Numbered from the stretch's first letter, positions 17,347 through 25,702 are shown. The stretch is DNA of 50,160 nucleotides from Clostridiales bacterium DTU053 (GCA_001512765.1 LFSO01000034.1:134992-185151), one strand, 5' to 3'. Notes: generated by a model not told the origin, from the letters alone. Program-made: numbers and translations.

Positions 17347-18063
17347 TTGCTTAAAATTCAGAACCTCACGAAAACCTACGGCAGCAAGGTGGCCGTGGAC
17401 AATCTGAGCCTTGAGATTAACGCGGGCGAAATCTACGGCTTTATAGGACACAACGGAGCCGGCAAGACGACCACAATCAAGGCCTGCTGCGGCATTCTGG
17501 CCTTTGATTCCGGCGAAATCTACATCGACGGGCTTTCAATCAAAGAAAACCCCGTTGAGGTCAAAAAAAAAATAGCCTACATTCCCGACAATCCCGTTCT
17601 GTACGAATTTATGTCGGGCATTAAATATCTGAATTTCATCGCCGATATCTTCGAGCTTCCCAAAGATGTAAGAAACAGAGAAATCGAAAAGTATGCCGAG
17701 CTTTTGGCGCTTAAAGACGAGCTGCATAACCCCATCAGCTCATATTCCCACGGAATGAAGCAAAAGCTCGCCCTTATCTCCGCTCTTATTCACGACCCAA
17801 AACTTCTGTTCCTTGACGAGCCCTTTGTGGGACTTGACCCTAAAGCCTCCCACCTCTTAAAAGTTCTTATGCGTGAAAAGTGCGATGAGGGCAAGGCAAT
17901 ATTCTTCTCCACCCATGTTCTAGAGGTTGCGGAGAAGCTCTGCGACAAGGTTGCCATAATCAAGGAAGGAAAGCTGGTAGTAGCGGGCGAAACTGCGGAG
18001 GTAATAGGTCAGTCCACCTTGGAGAGCGTTTTCCTTGAGCTTTCCGAGGCAAATAAAGAGTAA
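17347..18063 (+). CDS. ABC exporter ATP-binding subunit
   Basis: A 238-residue ABC ATPase of the ABC-2/BcrA-like type. Walker A (GHNGAGKTTT), Q-loop region, signature SYSHGMKQ, Walker B (LLFLDEP) and the H-loop (FFSTHVLE) are intact. The start is taken as TTG at 17347, which follows AAAGGGTG at ideal spacing and gives MLKIQNLTKTYG; a GTG at 17338 lies inside that ribosome-binding site. The cognate permease gene follows after 21 bp. The substrate is unknown. Confidence 0.9.
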   Translation: MLKIQNLTKTYGSKVAVDNLSLEINAGEIYGFIGHNGAGKTTTIKACCGILAFDSGEIYIDGLSIKENPVEVKKKIAYIPDNPVLYEFMSGIKYLNFIADIFELPKDVRNREIEKYAELLALKDELHNPISSYSHGMKQKLALISALIHDPKLLFLDEPFVGLDPKASHLLKVLMREKCDEGKAIFFSTHVLEVAEKLCDKVAIIKEGKLVVAGETAEVIGQSTLESVFLELSEANKE

Positions 18064-18084
18064 TACGGGAAAGGACTGAATTAA

Positions 18085-19674
18085 ATGTTCTGGGTTCTTT
18101 ATAAATCAAGAATGCAGTCGCTGTTTACCGCGATGTTCAGCGTGGCGAGGTCTAAAAAGAAACTGTCCCCCGCGGCTTATGTGGGCATCGCGGCTTTGGT
18201 CATATATGTTTTCGGCTCTCTGATGTTCTCTAATATTGCCATGTTCTCAGCCGTAGGCGAACAGCTTATAATGGCGGGCATGGCAAGCACATACTTTGCC
18301 TTAATAGGTCTTTTGCTCTTGGGACTGGGCTTTTTCGGCAGCATTTTCGTAGCTCAGGTCCAGCTCTTTCAGGCAAGGGACAATGACCTTCTTTTGTCCA
18401 TGCCCATAAAGCCTAAGACTATTTTGGCAAGCCGAATCGCAATGATTATCACCCTTGTATATATCTATCAACTCATTTTTGTGGTGCCCGCGCTCTTTGT
18501 CTATTTTAAGGTTGCGGGTATGGAGATTGTTAACAGCCTGATATTCCTTATACTTTGCTTTATTCTCCCATTGTTTACGGTGTCGATAAGCTCCCTTGGC
18601 GGATGGGCAGCGGCAGCCGCCTCCGCAAGGATGAAAAACAGCAGGGTAATCAGCGTTCTTATGGTTCTTTTGTTCATCGGCGGATATATGTTCATTTCCA
18701 CAAGAATGAACTACTATATGCAGCTGATTATCCAAAAGGGTGAAACGATAGTACAGGGTCTTAAAAAAGTCTTTTTCCCCATGTATCTTTTCGCCGAGGC
18801 CAGCGCATCCGGCAATATCCTATACGCTCTCATCTTTATCGCCTTCTGCGTTCTGGTATTTCTTAGAGTAAGCTCGCTTATTGCAAGAAGATTCCTCAAA
18901 ATTACCACTTTGGAACAGAACGCGTATAAAAAGAAGTACAAGGCAAAGGAGATAAAGGCAAGAGGCAAGAGCTCAGCCCTTTTCAAAAAGGATTTAGACT
19001 ACTTTACCAACACAATAGGCTACCTTTTGAATACGGGACTCGGCTCTGTGCTGATGCTCCTTTTCGCGGGCGTTACGGTTTTCGGCGGCGACAGCTTTAA
19101 GAACGAAATGTTTGCCGCTTTGGGCGATAATTTCTCAATGATAGCGGCCATGGGAATCGGCTTCTGCGCTGCGATGAACATTGTCACCGCCCCGTCTGTT
19201 TCCCTTGAAAGCAAGTTCTTGGACATAATAAAATCCCTGCCCGTAAGCTCCATGGATGTGCTTCTTTCAAAGCTGAAGCTCCATCTGGTCGTAAGCCAGC
19301 CCTTTATATTCGTTTCGGCTTTGGTCTGCTCGTTCGGATTTAAGCTGAGTTTCACCGAATTTCTTCTCAGCCTTGCGTTCCCGGCAATAATAAACTTTAT
19401 GCTGGGCATCAGCGGTCTTCTTATTAATCTTAGATTCCCCAAGTTTGACTGGATAAACGAAACCCTTGTGGTAAAGCAGAGTCTCAGCACCTTCCTCGCG
19501 ATTTTTACGGGAATCGGCGCATGTCTCCTGCCCGTTTTGGCGTTCATGCTGCTTTCAGACTATGCGGAAGTAAATCTTATTCTGCTTATAAGCTGTGCTC
19601 TCTACGCCATTGTCGGAATCGTGCTTTACAGAGTGCTCAAAACATGGGGAGTAAAGGTCTATGAAAGCTATTAA
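18085..19674 (+). CDS. ABC-2-type transporter permease, large
   Basis: A 529-residue integral membrane protein with about 12 hydrophobic segments, arranged roughly as two similar halves separated by a basic cytoplasmic stretch (KKKYKAKEIKARGK, about 285-300). It resembles the large permeases that pair with BcrA-like ATPases in Clostridia. No known substrate signature is visible. It follows its ATPase directly, and its last 14 bases overlap the start of the next gene. That overlap suggests translational coupling and a shared function with the membrane-anchored protein it overlaps. Confidence 0.85.
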   Translation: MFWVLYKSRMQSLFTAMFSVARSKKKLSPAAYVGIAALVIYVFGSLMFSNIAMFSAVGEQLIMAGMASTYFALIGLLLLGLGFFGSIFVAQVQLFQARDNDLLLSMPIKPKTILASRIAMIITLVYIYQLIFVVPALFVYFKVAGMEIVNSLIFLILCFILPLFTVSISSLGGWAAAAASARMKNSRVISVLMVLLFIGGYMFISTRMNYYMQLIIQKGETIVQGLKKVFFPMYLFAEASASGNILYALIFIAFCVLVFLRVSSLIARRFLKITTLEQNAYKKKYKAKEIKARGKSSALFKKDLDYFTNTIGYLLNTGLGSVLMLLFAGVTVFGGDSFKNEMFAALGDNFSMIAAMGIGFCAAMNIVTAPSVSLESKFLDIIKSLPVSSMDVLLSKLKLHLVVSQPFIFVSALVCSFGFKLSFTEFLLSLAFPAIINFMLGISGLLINLRFPKFDWINETLVVKQSLSTFLAIFTGIGACLLPVLAFMLLSDYAEVNLILLISCALYAIVGIVLYRVLKTWGVKVYESY

Positions 19675-20674
19675 CAAGGAGAAATTTAATAAGGCGTTAA
19701 AGGGCAGATTGGCTCCGATTTGCGCGCTTATAATTGCCGCTTTAGTGCTTTTGACCGCTCTCCCGTACAGCGTAAATGCCATCCGCACAAGAAACGAACT
19801 GCCCGAAAGCTCCTTTGAAGAAAGGGGCAGGGCAGACAGGATTCATTTTATCGGTTTTGAAAACACCGACTGCGTGCTTATTGAGTCCAACAACCGCTTT
19901 GCCCTCTTTTACGGCGGAGCATTCGAAAGCGCCGAAAAAGAAAAGGCAGAAGGCATATCAATAGCGGATTATTTAAAGCTCAGAGCCGCGGACGGAAGCG
20001 GCAGAGTGCTTTTGGATTATCTTATCTGCGCCGACAGCTCCTATGAAAAAATCGAGGGGCTTAAAAGCCTTATAAAAGATAAGGGCATTTACGCCAAAAC
20101 CATATACTTTAAAAGACTGGATTTCAGCGCCGTAAAAATGGACGACGAGCTGAAAGAAACATATTACAAGGTCTATGAGGCAATACTTGAAAAGGGTACG
20201 CCCATTGCCCCCGACAGCGAGGAAATGCTGACTTTGGGCGATTATAAGCTCCATATCATAGACGCGGGCGACATTTCCGACAGCTCTCTTAATCTCCTTA
20301 TCAAAAAAGGCGATTTGTCCGTTTTTATTGCGGGCAATATTAACTCAAAAGATATGAAAAGGCTCAAAAACGAAATCGGCGAGGTAACGCTATATAAAGC
20401 TCCCTTCGCCGGCGGAAAAAAGGATTTCCCCTTGAGTGTCGCTATGAAACTCAAGCCCGACTATATAGTCTTTGGCGGCAAGCCCTTGAGATTCGGGCCC
20501 GCTCTAATGTATAGGCTGTGTTTTGCGGCGGGCGGCTCGGTTTATGAAACTTATAAAGAGGGCGGAATCGTGGCTGATCTTAGCACTGACGAAATTCGGC
20601 TCTGCAAAATCGGTCAGCTCGGCAAGATTGCCGACAGCACCAATGCGGCTGAAACCGAAAGCAGCGCAAAATAA
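19661..20674 (+). CDS. Membrane-anchored ComEC-like metallo-beta-lactamase-fold protein, metal site lost
   Basis: A 337-residue protein with one N-terminal hydrophobic helix (about 18-38), then a soluble, probably extracytoplasmic domain. The domain follows the ComEC/Rec2-type beta-lactamase fold strand by strand. IHFIGFENTDCVLIES matches the usual HFIDVGQGDSILI segment, LLDYLICADSSYEKIEG (117-133) matches LDYLILTHPDADHIGG, a FIAGN matches FTGD, and YKAPFAGG matches VPHHGS. Every metal ligand is replaced: HxDxDH becomes D125-S127-E129-K130, GD becomes GN, and HH is absent. It therefore looks like a pseudoenzyme. The fold match is by eye. It overlaps the ABC permease gene by 14 bases and precedes a patatin gene, so it may be a binding or scaffold partner of the exporter. 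Confidence 0.65.
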   Translation: MKAINKEKFNKALKGRLAPICALIIAALVLLTALPYSVNAIRTRNELPESSFEERGRADRIHFIGFENTDCVLIESNNRFALFYGGAFESAEKEKAEGISIADYLKLRAADGSGRVLLDYLICADSSYEKIEGLKSLIKDKGIYAKTIYFKRLDFSAVKMDDELKETYYKVYEAILEKGTPIAPDSEEMLTLGDYKLHIIDAGDISDSSLNLLIKKGDLSVFIAGNINSKDMKRLKNEIGEVTLYKAPFAGGKKDFPLSVAMKLKPDYIVFGGKPLRFGPALMYRLCFAAGGSVYETYKEGGIVADLSTDEIRLCKIGQLGKIADSTNAAETESSAK

Positions 20675-20694
20675 AGTCTAAGAGGCGAAGGAAA

Positions 20695-21945
20695 ATGAAA
20701 AGAGCTATTGTTTTTGCCGGCGGCGGCTCAAAAGGCTCTTATGAGTTCGGCGCATGGTCGGCGCTTCGTGATTTGGGACAGAGTTTTGACATAGCTGCGG
20801 GAACATCCATAGGCTCCATTAACGCGGGCTTTTATGTTCAGGACGACTACGAGGCCGCAAAGGAGATGTGGAGCACCTTAAGCGTTGACAAGATTTTCGC
20901 CAATCCCGTAAAGCTGGAGCACTCCATAACAGCCCTTGCCGACCAGATGGACACTATCCGTCCCTTCTTAAAGGCTTACATAAACAAAAAGGGCGCGGAT
21001 GTCACCCCCTTTATCGAGAATCTCAACAGCTACGCCAATGAGGAAAAGTTTTTCTCCTCCGAGGTTGACTACGGCCTTATGACCGTCGCGTTCCCGGCGC
21101 TCATACCCGTTGAGATTACCAAATCCCAAATAGAAAGAGGCTATCTCGCAAAGTGGATTCAGGCGTCCTGCGCCTGCTTCCCCGTATTCCCCACCTGCGA
21201 GATAGACGGCAAAAGCTATATTGACGGCGGATTTTACGATAACCTCCCCATCGCCACAGCATTTCGACTCGGCGCGGAGGAGGTCGTTGCAATAGATTTA
21301 AACCCCGTCAGCGCCCATGAGGCATACGCCTTAAATCCCTATGTTAAGCTCATAAAGCCCGCAAGGGATTTGGGTTCCTTTATGGACTTTGACAGGGCGA
21401 GCCTTGACAGGAATATAAGGCTCGGCTACAACGACACCATGAAGGCATTCGGAAAATATCACGGCAGGCTCTACACTTTCATGGGCAGCGACGAAACAAT
21501 GAATCGTCTTGAAAAACTCTCAAAGGATTTTACCTATGAGATAACCAGGGCGGAAACCTACCCCTTAAAAGAAAAGCAAAGGCTCTTCCAGCGCAATGCG
21601 GTAAACGCTCCATGCACAAGGCGCCTTGCCGACTATTCGGGCAAAAACAGCCCTACTATGCTCGATTTTCTTATCTCCGCCATAGAAATCACAGCAAGGC
21701 TGCTTGCATACCCCGACGACCTTCTTTATTCCTTCGAGTCTATTTTCCAAATGCTGAGGCTCGACGCCTATCCCATAAAGGAAGAGCTGGAAAGGGGTCT
21801 GCCTGAGGGCATAGCTGCCTTCTCAAAGCTCAAAAGGGAAAAGAACAAGGAGCATAGGCTATTGGACCTCAAGCGTTCGGAAAACGACTATGAAGAAATC
21901 ATAGCCACCGTGCTTTTAAAAGAGCTTTTTAAACTGGTGGAGTAA
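20695..21945 (+). CDS. Patatin-like phospholipase
   Basis: A 416-residue patatin-family acyl hydrolase. It has the oxyanion-hole segment [13 protein letters not shown] at the N-terminus, the nucleophile elbow GTSIG with Ser38, and the catalytic Asp177 in [11 protein letters not shown], so the Ser-Asp dyad is intact. The C-terminal ~130 residues, beyond the patatin domain, are charged and helical, with no family I recognise. No signal peptide is seen, so it probably acts on the inner face of the membrane. It follows the pseudo-beta-lactamase gene by 20 bp and may be the last gene of this run; the rplU promoter follows 35 bp downstream. Confidence 0.9.
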   Translation: MKRAIVFAGGGSKGSYEFGAWSALRDLGQSFDIAAGTSIGSINAGFYVQDDYEAAKEMWSTLSVDKIFANPVKLEHSITALADQMDTIRPFLKAYINKKGADVTPFIENLNSYANEEKFFSSEVDYGLMTVAFPALIPVEITKSQIERGYLAKWIQASCACFPVFPTCEIDGKSYIDGGFYDNLPIATAFRLGAEEVVAIDLNPVSAHEAYALNPYVKLIKPARDLGSFMDFDRASLDRNIRLGYNDTMKAFGKYHGRLYTFMGSDETMNRLEKLSKDFTYEITRAETYPLKEKQRLFQRNAVNAPCTRRLADYSGKNSPTMLDFLISAIEITARLLAYPDDLLYSFESIFQMLRLDAYPIKEELERGLPEGIAAFSKLKREKNKEHRLLDLKRSENDYEEIIATVLLKELFKLVE

Positions 21946-21979
21946 TTTTTTCCAAAGAGCGACAAAAAGGAAAAAATGC

Positions 21980-22008
21980 TTGACAAAAAGGTATCTCAAT
22001 GGTACAAT
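21980..22008 (+). promoter_or_regulatory. Promoter of rplU-prp-rpmA
   Basis: A consensus TTGACA (21980-21985), 17-bp spacer and TACAAT (22003-22008). Confidence 0.85.
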
Positions 22009-22014
22009 CTGCTT

Positions 22015-22088
22015 TGCCGCATATTGCAGGTATGTTAAAGAGAGCTTTGCTCCACCTGCCGTAGCGAGTCTGGAAAATAGGAAGGTAA
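22015..22088 (+). ncRNA. Ribosomal protein L21 leader
   Basis: The untranslated leader between the promoter and rplU folds into a stem GCAGGT (22026-22031) / ACCTGC (22054-22059) with an inner GAGC-TTT-GCTC hairpin. Conserved-looking GTAGCGAGTCTGGAAAATAG follows. This matches my recollection of the Firmicutes L21 autoregulatory leader, through which excess L21 (or L27) is thought to lower expression. Confidence 0.65.
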
Positions 22089-22090
22089 TT

Positions 22091-22405
22091 ATGTACGCAG
22101 TAATTGAAACAGGCGGCAAACAGTACAAGGTTGCCGTAAATGACGAAATTTTTATCGAAAAGCTTGGCGTTGAAGCAGAAGACGAAGTAGTATTTGACAA
22201 GGTTATAGCTGTTGTTGACGGCGACAAGCTGAATGTCGGCGCTCCCTATGTTGAAGGCGCGGAAGTAAAGGCTACCGTTTTAAAGAACGGCAAGGCAAAG
22301 AAGATTACCGTTTTCACCTACAAGCCCAAGAAGGGCTATAAGCGTAAGCTGGGTCACAGGCAGCCCTACACAAAGGTCAGAATCGATGCCATTAATGTAA
22401 AATAA
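22091..22405 (+). CDS. rplU: 50S ribosomal protein L21
   Basis: A 104-residue L21 starting [14 protein letters not shown], with the RNA-binding C-terminus [25 protein letters not shown]. It binds 23S rRNA in the large subunit. The start at 22091 is fixed by the family N-terminus and the preceding AGGAAGG; the frame extends further upstream but through the leader. The stop overlaps the prp start (TAATG), as in other Firmicutes. Confidence 0.98.
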   Translation: MYAVIETGGKQYKVAVNDEIFIEKLGVEAEDEVVFDKVIAVVDGDKLNVGAPYVEGAEVKATVLKNGKAKKITVFTYKPKKGYKRKLGHRQPYTKVRIDAINVK

Positions 22406-22725
22406 TGATTAAGGCTGTTTTTACCCTTAAAGAAGACTATGTAACAGGCTTTTCCATTAAAGGTCACGCCCTTTACGCAGAGCACGGGCAGGATATAGTC
22501 TGCGCGGCTGTTTCTTCCGCGGCGTATATGGCAGCGAATACCGTGACAGAGGTTTTCGGCGCCGAGGCGGATATAAAAGTAGACGAAGGGTTTTTTGAGC
22601 TGAAGCTAAAAAACCCCGAAAAGGAAAGCTGCAATGTCTTAAAGGGACTTATGCTCCACATAAACGGCCTTAAAGAGCAGTACCCCACTTATATTGAAAC
22701 TACAACGGAGGTTTTATCATGTTAA
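22405..22725 (+). CDS. prp: Ribosomal-processing cysteine protease Prp
   Basis: A 106-residue cysteine protease that removes the N-terminal extension of L27 in Firmicutes. The catalytic dyad is visible: His in [13 protein letters not shown] (about residue 20) and Cys in DIVCAAVSS (about 33). It is encoded between rplU and rpmA, overlapping both genes by a few bases, which is its standard position. Its substrate is the very next gene, which carries the expected cleavage sequence. Confidence 0.95.
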   Translation: MIKAVFTLKEDYVTGFSIKGHALYAEHGQDIVCAAVSSAAYMAANTVTEVFGAEADIKVDEGFFELKLKNPEKESCNVLKGLMLHINGLKEQYPTYIETTTEVLSC

Positions 22726-22997
22726 AGATAAATATTCAGCTGTTTGCACATAAAAAGGGCGTCGGCTCCACAAAAAACGGCCGCGACTCCGAGTCAAAGC
22801 GCCTTGGCGTTAAGCGCGGAGACGGTCAGTCCGTTCATGCCGGCACAATCATCGTTCGCCAGAGAGGCACAAAGATTCACCCCGGCAACAATGTTGGCAG
22901 AGGCTCTGACGACACACTCTTTGCCCTCATCGACGGCAAGGTAAAGTTTGAGCGCCTTGACAAGACCCGCAAGAAGGTCAGCGTCTATCCCGCTTAA
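22719..22997 (+). CDS. rpmA: 50S ribosomal protein L27 with cleavable N-terminus
   Basis: A 92-residue L27 with the core [28 protein letters not shown]27 reaches the peptidyl-transferase centre with its N-terminus, so the nine-residue extension MLKINIQLF followed by AHKKG must be removed first. That extension matches the Prp cleavage motif. GGAGG in the end of prp serves as the ribosome-binding site, and the two genes overlap by 7 bases. Confidence 0.98.
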   Translation: MLKINIQLFAHKKGVGSTKNGRDSESKRLGVKRGDGQSVHAGTIIVRQRGTKIHPGNNVGRGSDDTLFALIDGKVKFERLDKTRKKVSVYPA

Positions 22998-23015
22998 AAC
23001 TTAAAAAAACAAAAA

Positions 23016-23057
23016 GACCATTCAGGCCGCATCATAAGGTGCGGTCTTTAGCTTTTT
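23016..23057 (+). terminator. Possible terminator of rplU-prp-rpmA
   Basis: GACC / GGTC and CCGCA / TGCGG pairings are possible, followed by TTTAGCTTTTT. The stem is imperfect. A second hairpin, GAGGACAG-GTT-CTGTCCTC (23073-23091), follows. Confidence 0.4.
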
Positions 23058-23182
23058 GAAGAAAAGCTCATGGAGGACAGGTTCTGTCCTCTAATTTGTT
23101 ATTAATTTAACCAATTTGACAAAAGAGAATTAAAGAGAAAATAAAAGAATTTCAAAAATTTAATCAGAAACTATCAAATATC

Positions 23183-23211
23183 TTGAAATTTTTTAAATTT
23201 TAGGGTATGAT
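23183..23211 (+). promoter_or_regulatory. Promoter of the oadA operon
   Basis: TTGAAA (23183-23188), 17-bp spacer and TATGAT (23206-23211), in a very AT-rich context. Confidence 0.6.
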
Positions 23212-23326
23212 ATGGTGGGTGAATTTGGTGGATTAATTTATTAAATGTTCAAAAATGACAAAATAAACTAATATCCGCCAAGGTTCACTTTAAGAACATT
23301 TTTAACAATCCTTACAGGAGATAGAT

Positions 23327-24706
23327 ATGAAAGTCAGATTTACGGAAACCGTCTTGAGAGATGCTCAGCAATCTTTGATTGCCACCCGTATGCCCTTTGA
23401 AGAATTCGAGGGCATACTTCCCGAGCTTGATAAGGCGGGCTATTATTCATTGGAGTGCTGGGGCGGCGCAACCTTTGACTCATGTCTTAGGTACCTTAAC
23501 GAGGACCCGTGGGAGATGCTGCGCAAAATCAGAAAGGCTTGCCCCAATACAAAGCTGCAGATGCTTTTAAGAGGTCAGAACCTCTTGGGCTATAAGCATT
23601 ATCCTGATGATGTGGTCAGGATGTTTGTCAAAAAGTCAATCGAGAACGGTATTGATATAATTAGAATCTTTGACGCTCTCAATGACCTGAGAAACATCGA
23701 GACCGCCGTTGACGAAACGCTTAAAAACGGCGCCATAGCATCGGGCACAATCTGCTACACCACAAGCCCCATACATAATCTCGAGGCTTATGTGAAGCTG
23801 GCAAAAGACCTTGAGAACATGGGCGTCAATACCATCAGCATAAAAGACATGGCGGGCATTATCGCCCCGCAGGACGCCTACGACCTTGTAAAGGCCATTA
23901 AGGAGAATGTAAAGCTGCCCGTTATATTCCACACCCACAGCACAACGGGTCTTGGCCCCATCTCCGCTCTTAAGGCAGTAGAGGCAGGCGCCGATGTTAT
24001 AGACACAGCCATTTCCAGCATGGCGGGCGGCACATCTCAGCCCCCCACCGAAACTTTGGAATACGCCCTCAGAACGGCGGGCTACGAAACAGGTCTTGAC
24101 ACGGCTGTACTTAAGAAAATCAACGACTTCTTTAAGGATATTAGGTCAAAGGATATTGAAAGCGGACTTTTAAATCCCATTATCCTTTCCACCGAAACAG
24201 ACGCGCTGATTTACCAGATACCCGGCGGCATGCTTTCAAACCTTGTGGCACAGCTCAAGGCTCAAAATTCTCTCCATCTCCTTGACAAAGTTCTTGAGGA
24301 GGTTCCGAGAGTCAGAGAGGATTTAGGTTATCCGCCCCTTGTAACTCCCATGAGCCAGATGGTCGGCGTTCAGGCGGCAATCAATGTGCTTGTGGGCGAG
24401 AGATACAAGAATATTTCTAACGAAATTAAGGCATACATCAGAGGCGAATACGGCAAAGCCCCCGGCAAGATAAACGAAGAGCTTATAAAGAAAGGTCTGG
24501 GCGACGAGCCCATGTTCACCGGCAGATACGCCGACACCCTGGAGCCCATGTTCGAAAAGACAAAGGCAGAACTTGGCAGTCTTGCCCGCTCCGACGAGGA
24601 TGTGCTATCATACATAGCCTTCCCGCAGCAGGCCGAGAGCTTCTTTAAGAGGAGAGAGGCAAAGGAAAAAGGCGTGTTCGAATATTCAATTCAGAGGATA
24701 GATTAA
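23327..24706 (+). CDS. oadA: Oxaloacetate decarboxylase alpha / pyruvate carboxylase subunit B-type carboxyltransferase
   Basis: A 459-residue biotin-dependent carboxyltransferase that moves CO2 between oxaloacetate/pyruvate and carboxybiotin. The HMG-CoA-lyase-like TIM barrel shows LRDAQQSLIATRM (metal-binding Asp), LLRGQNLLGY, IRIFDALND, SIKDMAG (active-site Lys) and FHTHSTTGL (metal His pair). The conserved C-terminal domain follows. It ends at ~460 residues without the fused biotin domain seen in many OadA proteins; the biotin carrier is a separate gene two positions downstream. RBS CAGGAG. Confidence 0.93.
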   Translation: MKVRFTETVLRDAQQSLIATRMPFEEFEGILPELDKAGYYSLECWGGATFDSCLRYLNEDPWEMLRKIRKACPNTKLQMLLRGQNLLGYKHYPDDVVRMFVKKSIENGIDIIRIFDALNDLRNIETAVDETLKNGAIASGTICYTTSPIHNLEAYVKLAKDLENMGVNTISIKDMAGIIAPQDAYDLVKAIKENVKLPVIFHTHSTTGLGPISALKAVEAGADVIDTAISSMAGGTSQPPTETLEYALRTAGYETGLDTAVLKKINDFFKDIRSKDIESGLLNPIILSTETDALIYQIPGGMLSNLVAQLKAQNSLHLLDKVLEEVPRVREDLGYPPLVTPMSQMVGVQAAINVLVGERYKNISNEIKAYIRGEYGKAPGKINEELIKKGLGDEPMFTGRYADTLEPMFEKTKAELGSLARSDEDVLSYIAFPQQAESFFKRREAKEKGVFEYSIQRID

Positions 24707-24718
24707 GGAGGAGCCGGC

Positions 24719-25084
24719 GTGACAATTTTTAATACTATTATGGCAGCAATAGAGTTTTCTGCCGACAACTCCGCCCTTGAATTTGCGGCAATCATCGCCG
24801 CCGCTATGCTGATAGCCGCGGCAATTATAGCAAGCAAACTCGGCAAAGTGGCAGAGGCGATAGAAAAGCTTGTTTCCTCTCCCTCAGCTACGGTTCCCGC
24901 GCCCGCTCATGCGGCAGCTCCCGCGGCAGTCGCCGCAGCTCCCGCTCAAAGGGCAGTATCTCATACTGTAGTGCTGAACGGCATAGATGAGGAAACCGCA
25001 GCGGCTATTATGGCGATTGTAAGCCACGAAAGCGGAATTCCGCTGGAAAAACTCGAGTTTAAGTCAATCAAGGAAATAGACTAA
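24719..25084 (+). CDS. Small OadG-like membrane subunit
   Basis: A 121-residue protein starting with GTG after AAGGAGGAG. It has one hydrophobic segment (about 21-40), then an Ala/Pro-rich linker (about 55-80) and a short folded C-terminus ending PLEKLEFKSIKEID. This layout, and the position between the alpha subunit and the biotin carrier, matches the gamma subunit (OadG) of sodium-pumping decarboxylases, which anchors the alpha subunit to the membrane. Sequence identity to OadG cannot be judged by eye beyond this. Confidence 0.65.
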   Translation: MTIFNTIMAAIEFSADNSALEFAAIIAAAMLIAAAIIASKLGKVAEAIEKLVSSPSATVPAPAHAAAPAAVAAAPAQRAVSHTVVLNGIDEETAAAIMAIVSHESGIPLEKLEFKSIKEID

Positions 25085-25119
25085 GAGCCTATTAAATTTT
25101 TTCGGAAAGGACTAATACA

Positions 25120-25548
25120 ATGAAATATAAAGTAACCCTTAACGGGAAGACATACGAAGTGGAAGTAACCGAAAAAACCGCAGAGGTAGTAAGCGTAAGC
25201 GACGCTCCCGCAGCGCCCGCTCAGGCGGCAGCTCCCGCACCCGCTGCTCCCGCAGCGCCCGCTCAGGCGGCAGCTCCCGCACCCGCTGCTCCCGCAGCGC
25301 CCGCGGCTCCCGTCGCCGCAGCGCCGACCGCTGAAGGCGAGACCCTGCCCGCCCCCATGCCGGGCACCATTGTAAAGGTTCTTGCCCCCGCAGGCACCGC
25401 TGTTAAGGAGGGCGATGTGCTCTTTATCCTTGAGGCTATGAAGATGGAGAACGAGATAGTATCCCCCAAGACAGGCACAGTCGCTCAGGTGCTTGTATCC
25501 GAGGGCGCCAGCGTATCCTCAGGTCAGCCCCTCTGCGTAATCGCATAG
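25120..25548 (+). CDS. Biotin carboxyl carrier protein (GcdC/OadC-like)
   Basis: A 142-residue biotin carrier. The N-terminus (MKYKVTLNGKTYEVEV) is typical of decarboxylase carrier subunits. A 50-residue Ala/Pro linker follows, then a biotinyl domain (about 70-142) with the biotin-attachment lysine in EAMKMEN. The flexible linker lets the biotin swing between active sites. The linker is partly built from an exact 42-bp DNA repeat. A strong terminator follows, closing the operon. Confidence 0.92.
   Translation: MKYKVTLNGKTYEVEVTEKTAEVVSVSDAPAAPAQAAAPAPAAPAAPAQAAAPAPAAPAAPAAPVAAAPTAEGETLPAPMPGTIVKVLAPAGTAVKEGDVLFILEAMKMENEIVSPKTGTVAQVLVSEGASVSSGQPLCVIA
25204..25302 (+). repeat. 42-bp tandem repeat encoding the biotin-carrier linker
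   Basis: Two exact 42-bp copies (25204-25245, 25246-25287) and a 15-17-bp partial third copy. They encode APAAPAQAAAPAPA-type sequence. Whole-codon length keeps the frame on expansion or loss. Confidence 0.9.
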
Positions 25549-25617
25549 AAAAAAGCGGGTAAAAACGCAAAATATCGGTCAGCGGTTTTGCCGCCGACCT
25601 CTTAATATTGTTCATTT

Positions 25618-25646
25618 AGGCAGGCTTAGACCTGCCTTTTCTTTTT
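25618..25646 (+). terminator. Terminator of the oadA operon
   Basis: AGGCAGG-CTTAGA-CCTGCCT followed by TTTCTTTTT. Confidence 0.9.
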
Positions 25647-25679
25647 GTCTGAAACTAAGGCCCCCCTAAAAAACCAAAC

Positions 25680-25702
25680 AAAAAAGGCAGGTTTCCCTGC
25701 CT
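25680..25702 (-). terminator. Terminator of the rimP-to-plsC operon
   Basis: Minus strand: AGGCAGG / CCTGCCT stem with a 4-nt loop, then TTTTTTG. The stem is identical to that of the convergent terminator at 25618. Confidence 0.85.

Larger units (their letters stand above)
22998..23326. other. Intergenic region between rpmA and oadA
   Basis: AT-rich and non-coding. It contains a possible terminator at 23016-23057, a perfect 8-bp hairpin at 23073-23091, the oadA promoter at 23183-23211 and a ~110-nt leader. In that leader AAATGTTC (23243-23250) and GAACATTT (23294-23301) can pair across a 43-nt loop. No gene or known riboswitch is recognised. Confidence 0.5.

Noticed and set aside
25204-25302. 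CRISPR-like direct repeats
   Set aside because: The repeats are adjacent without spacers and encode an Ala/Pro linker in frame.
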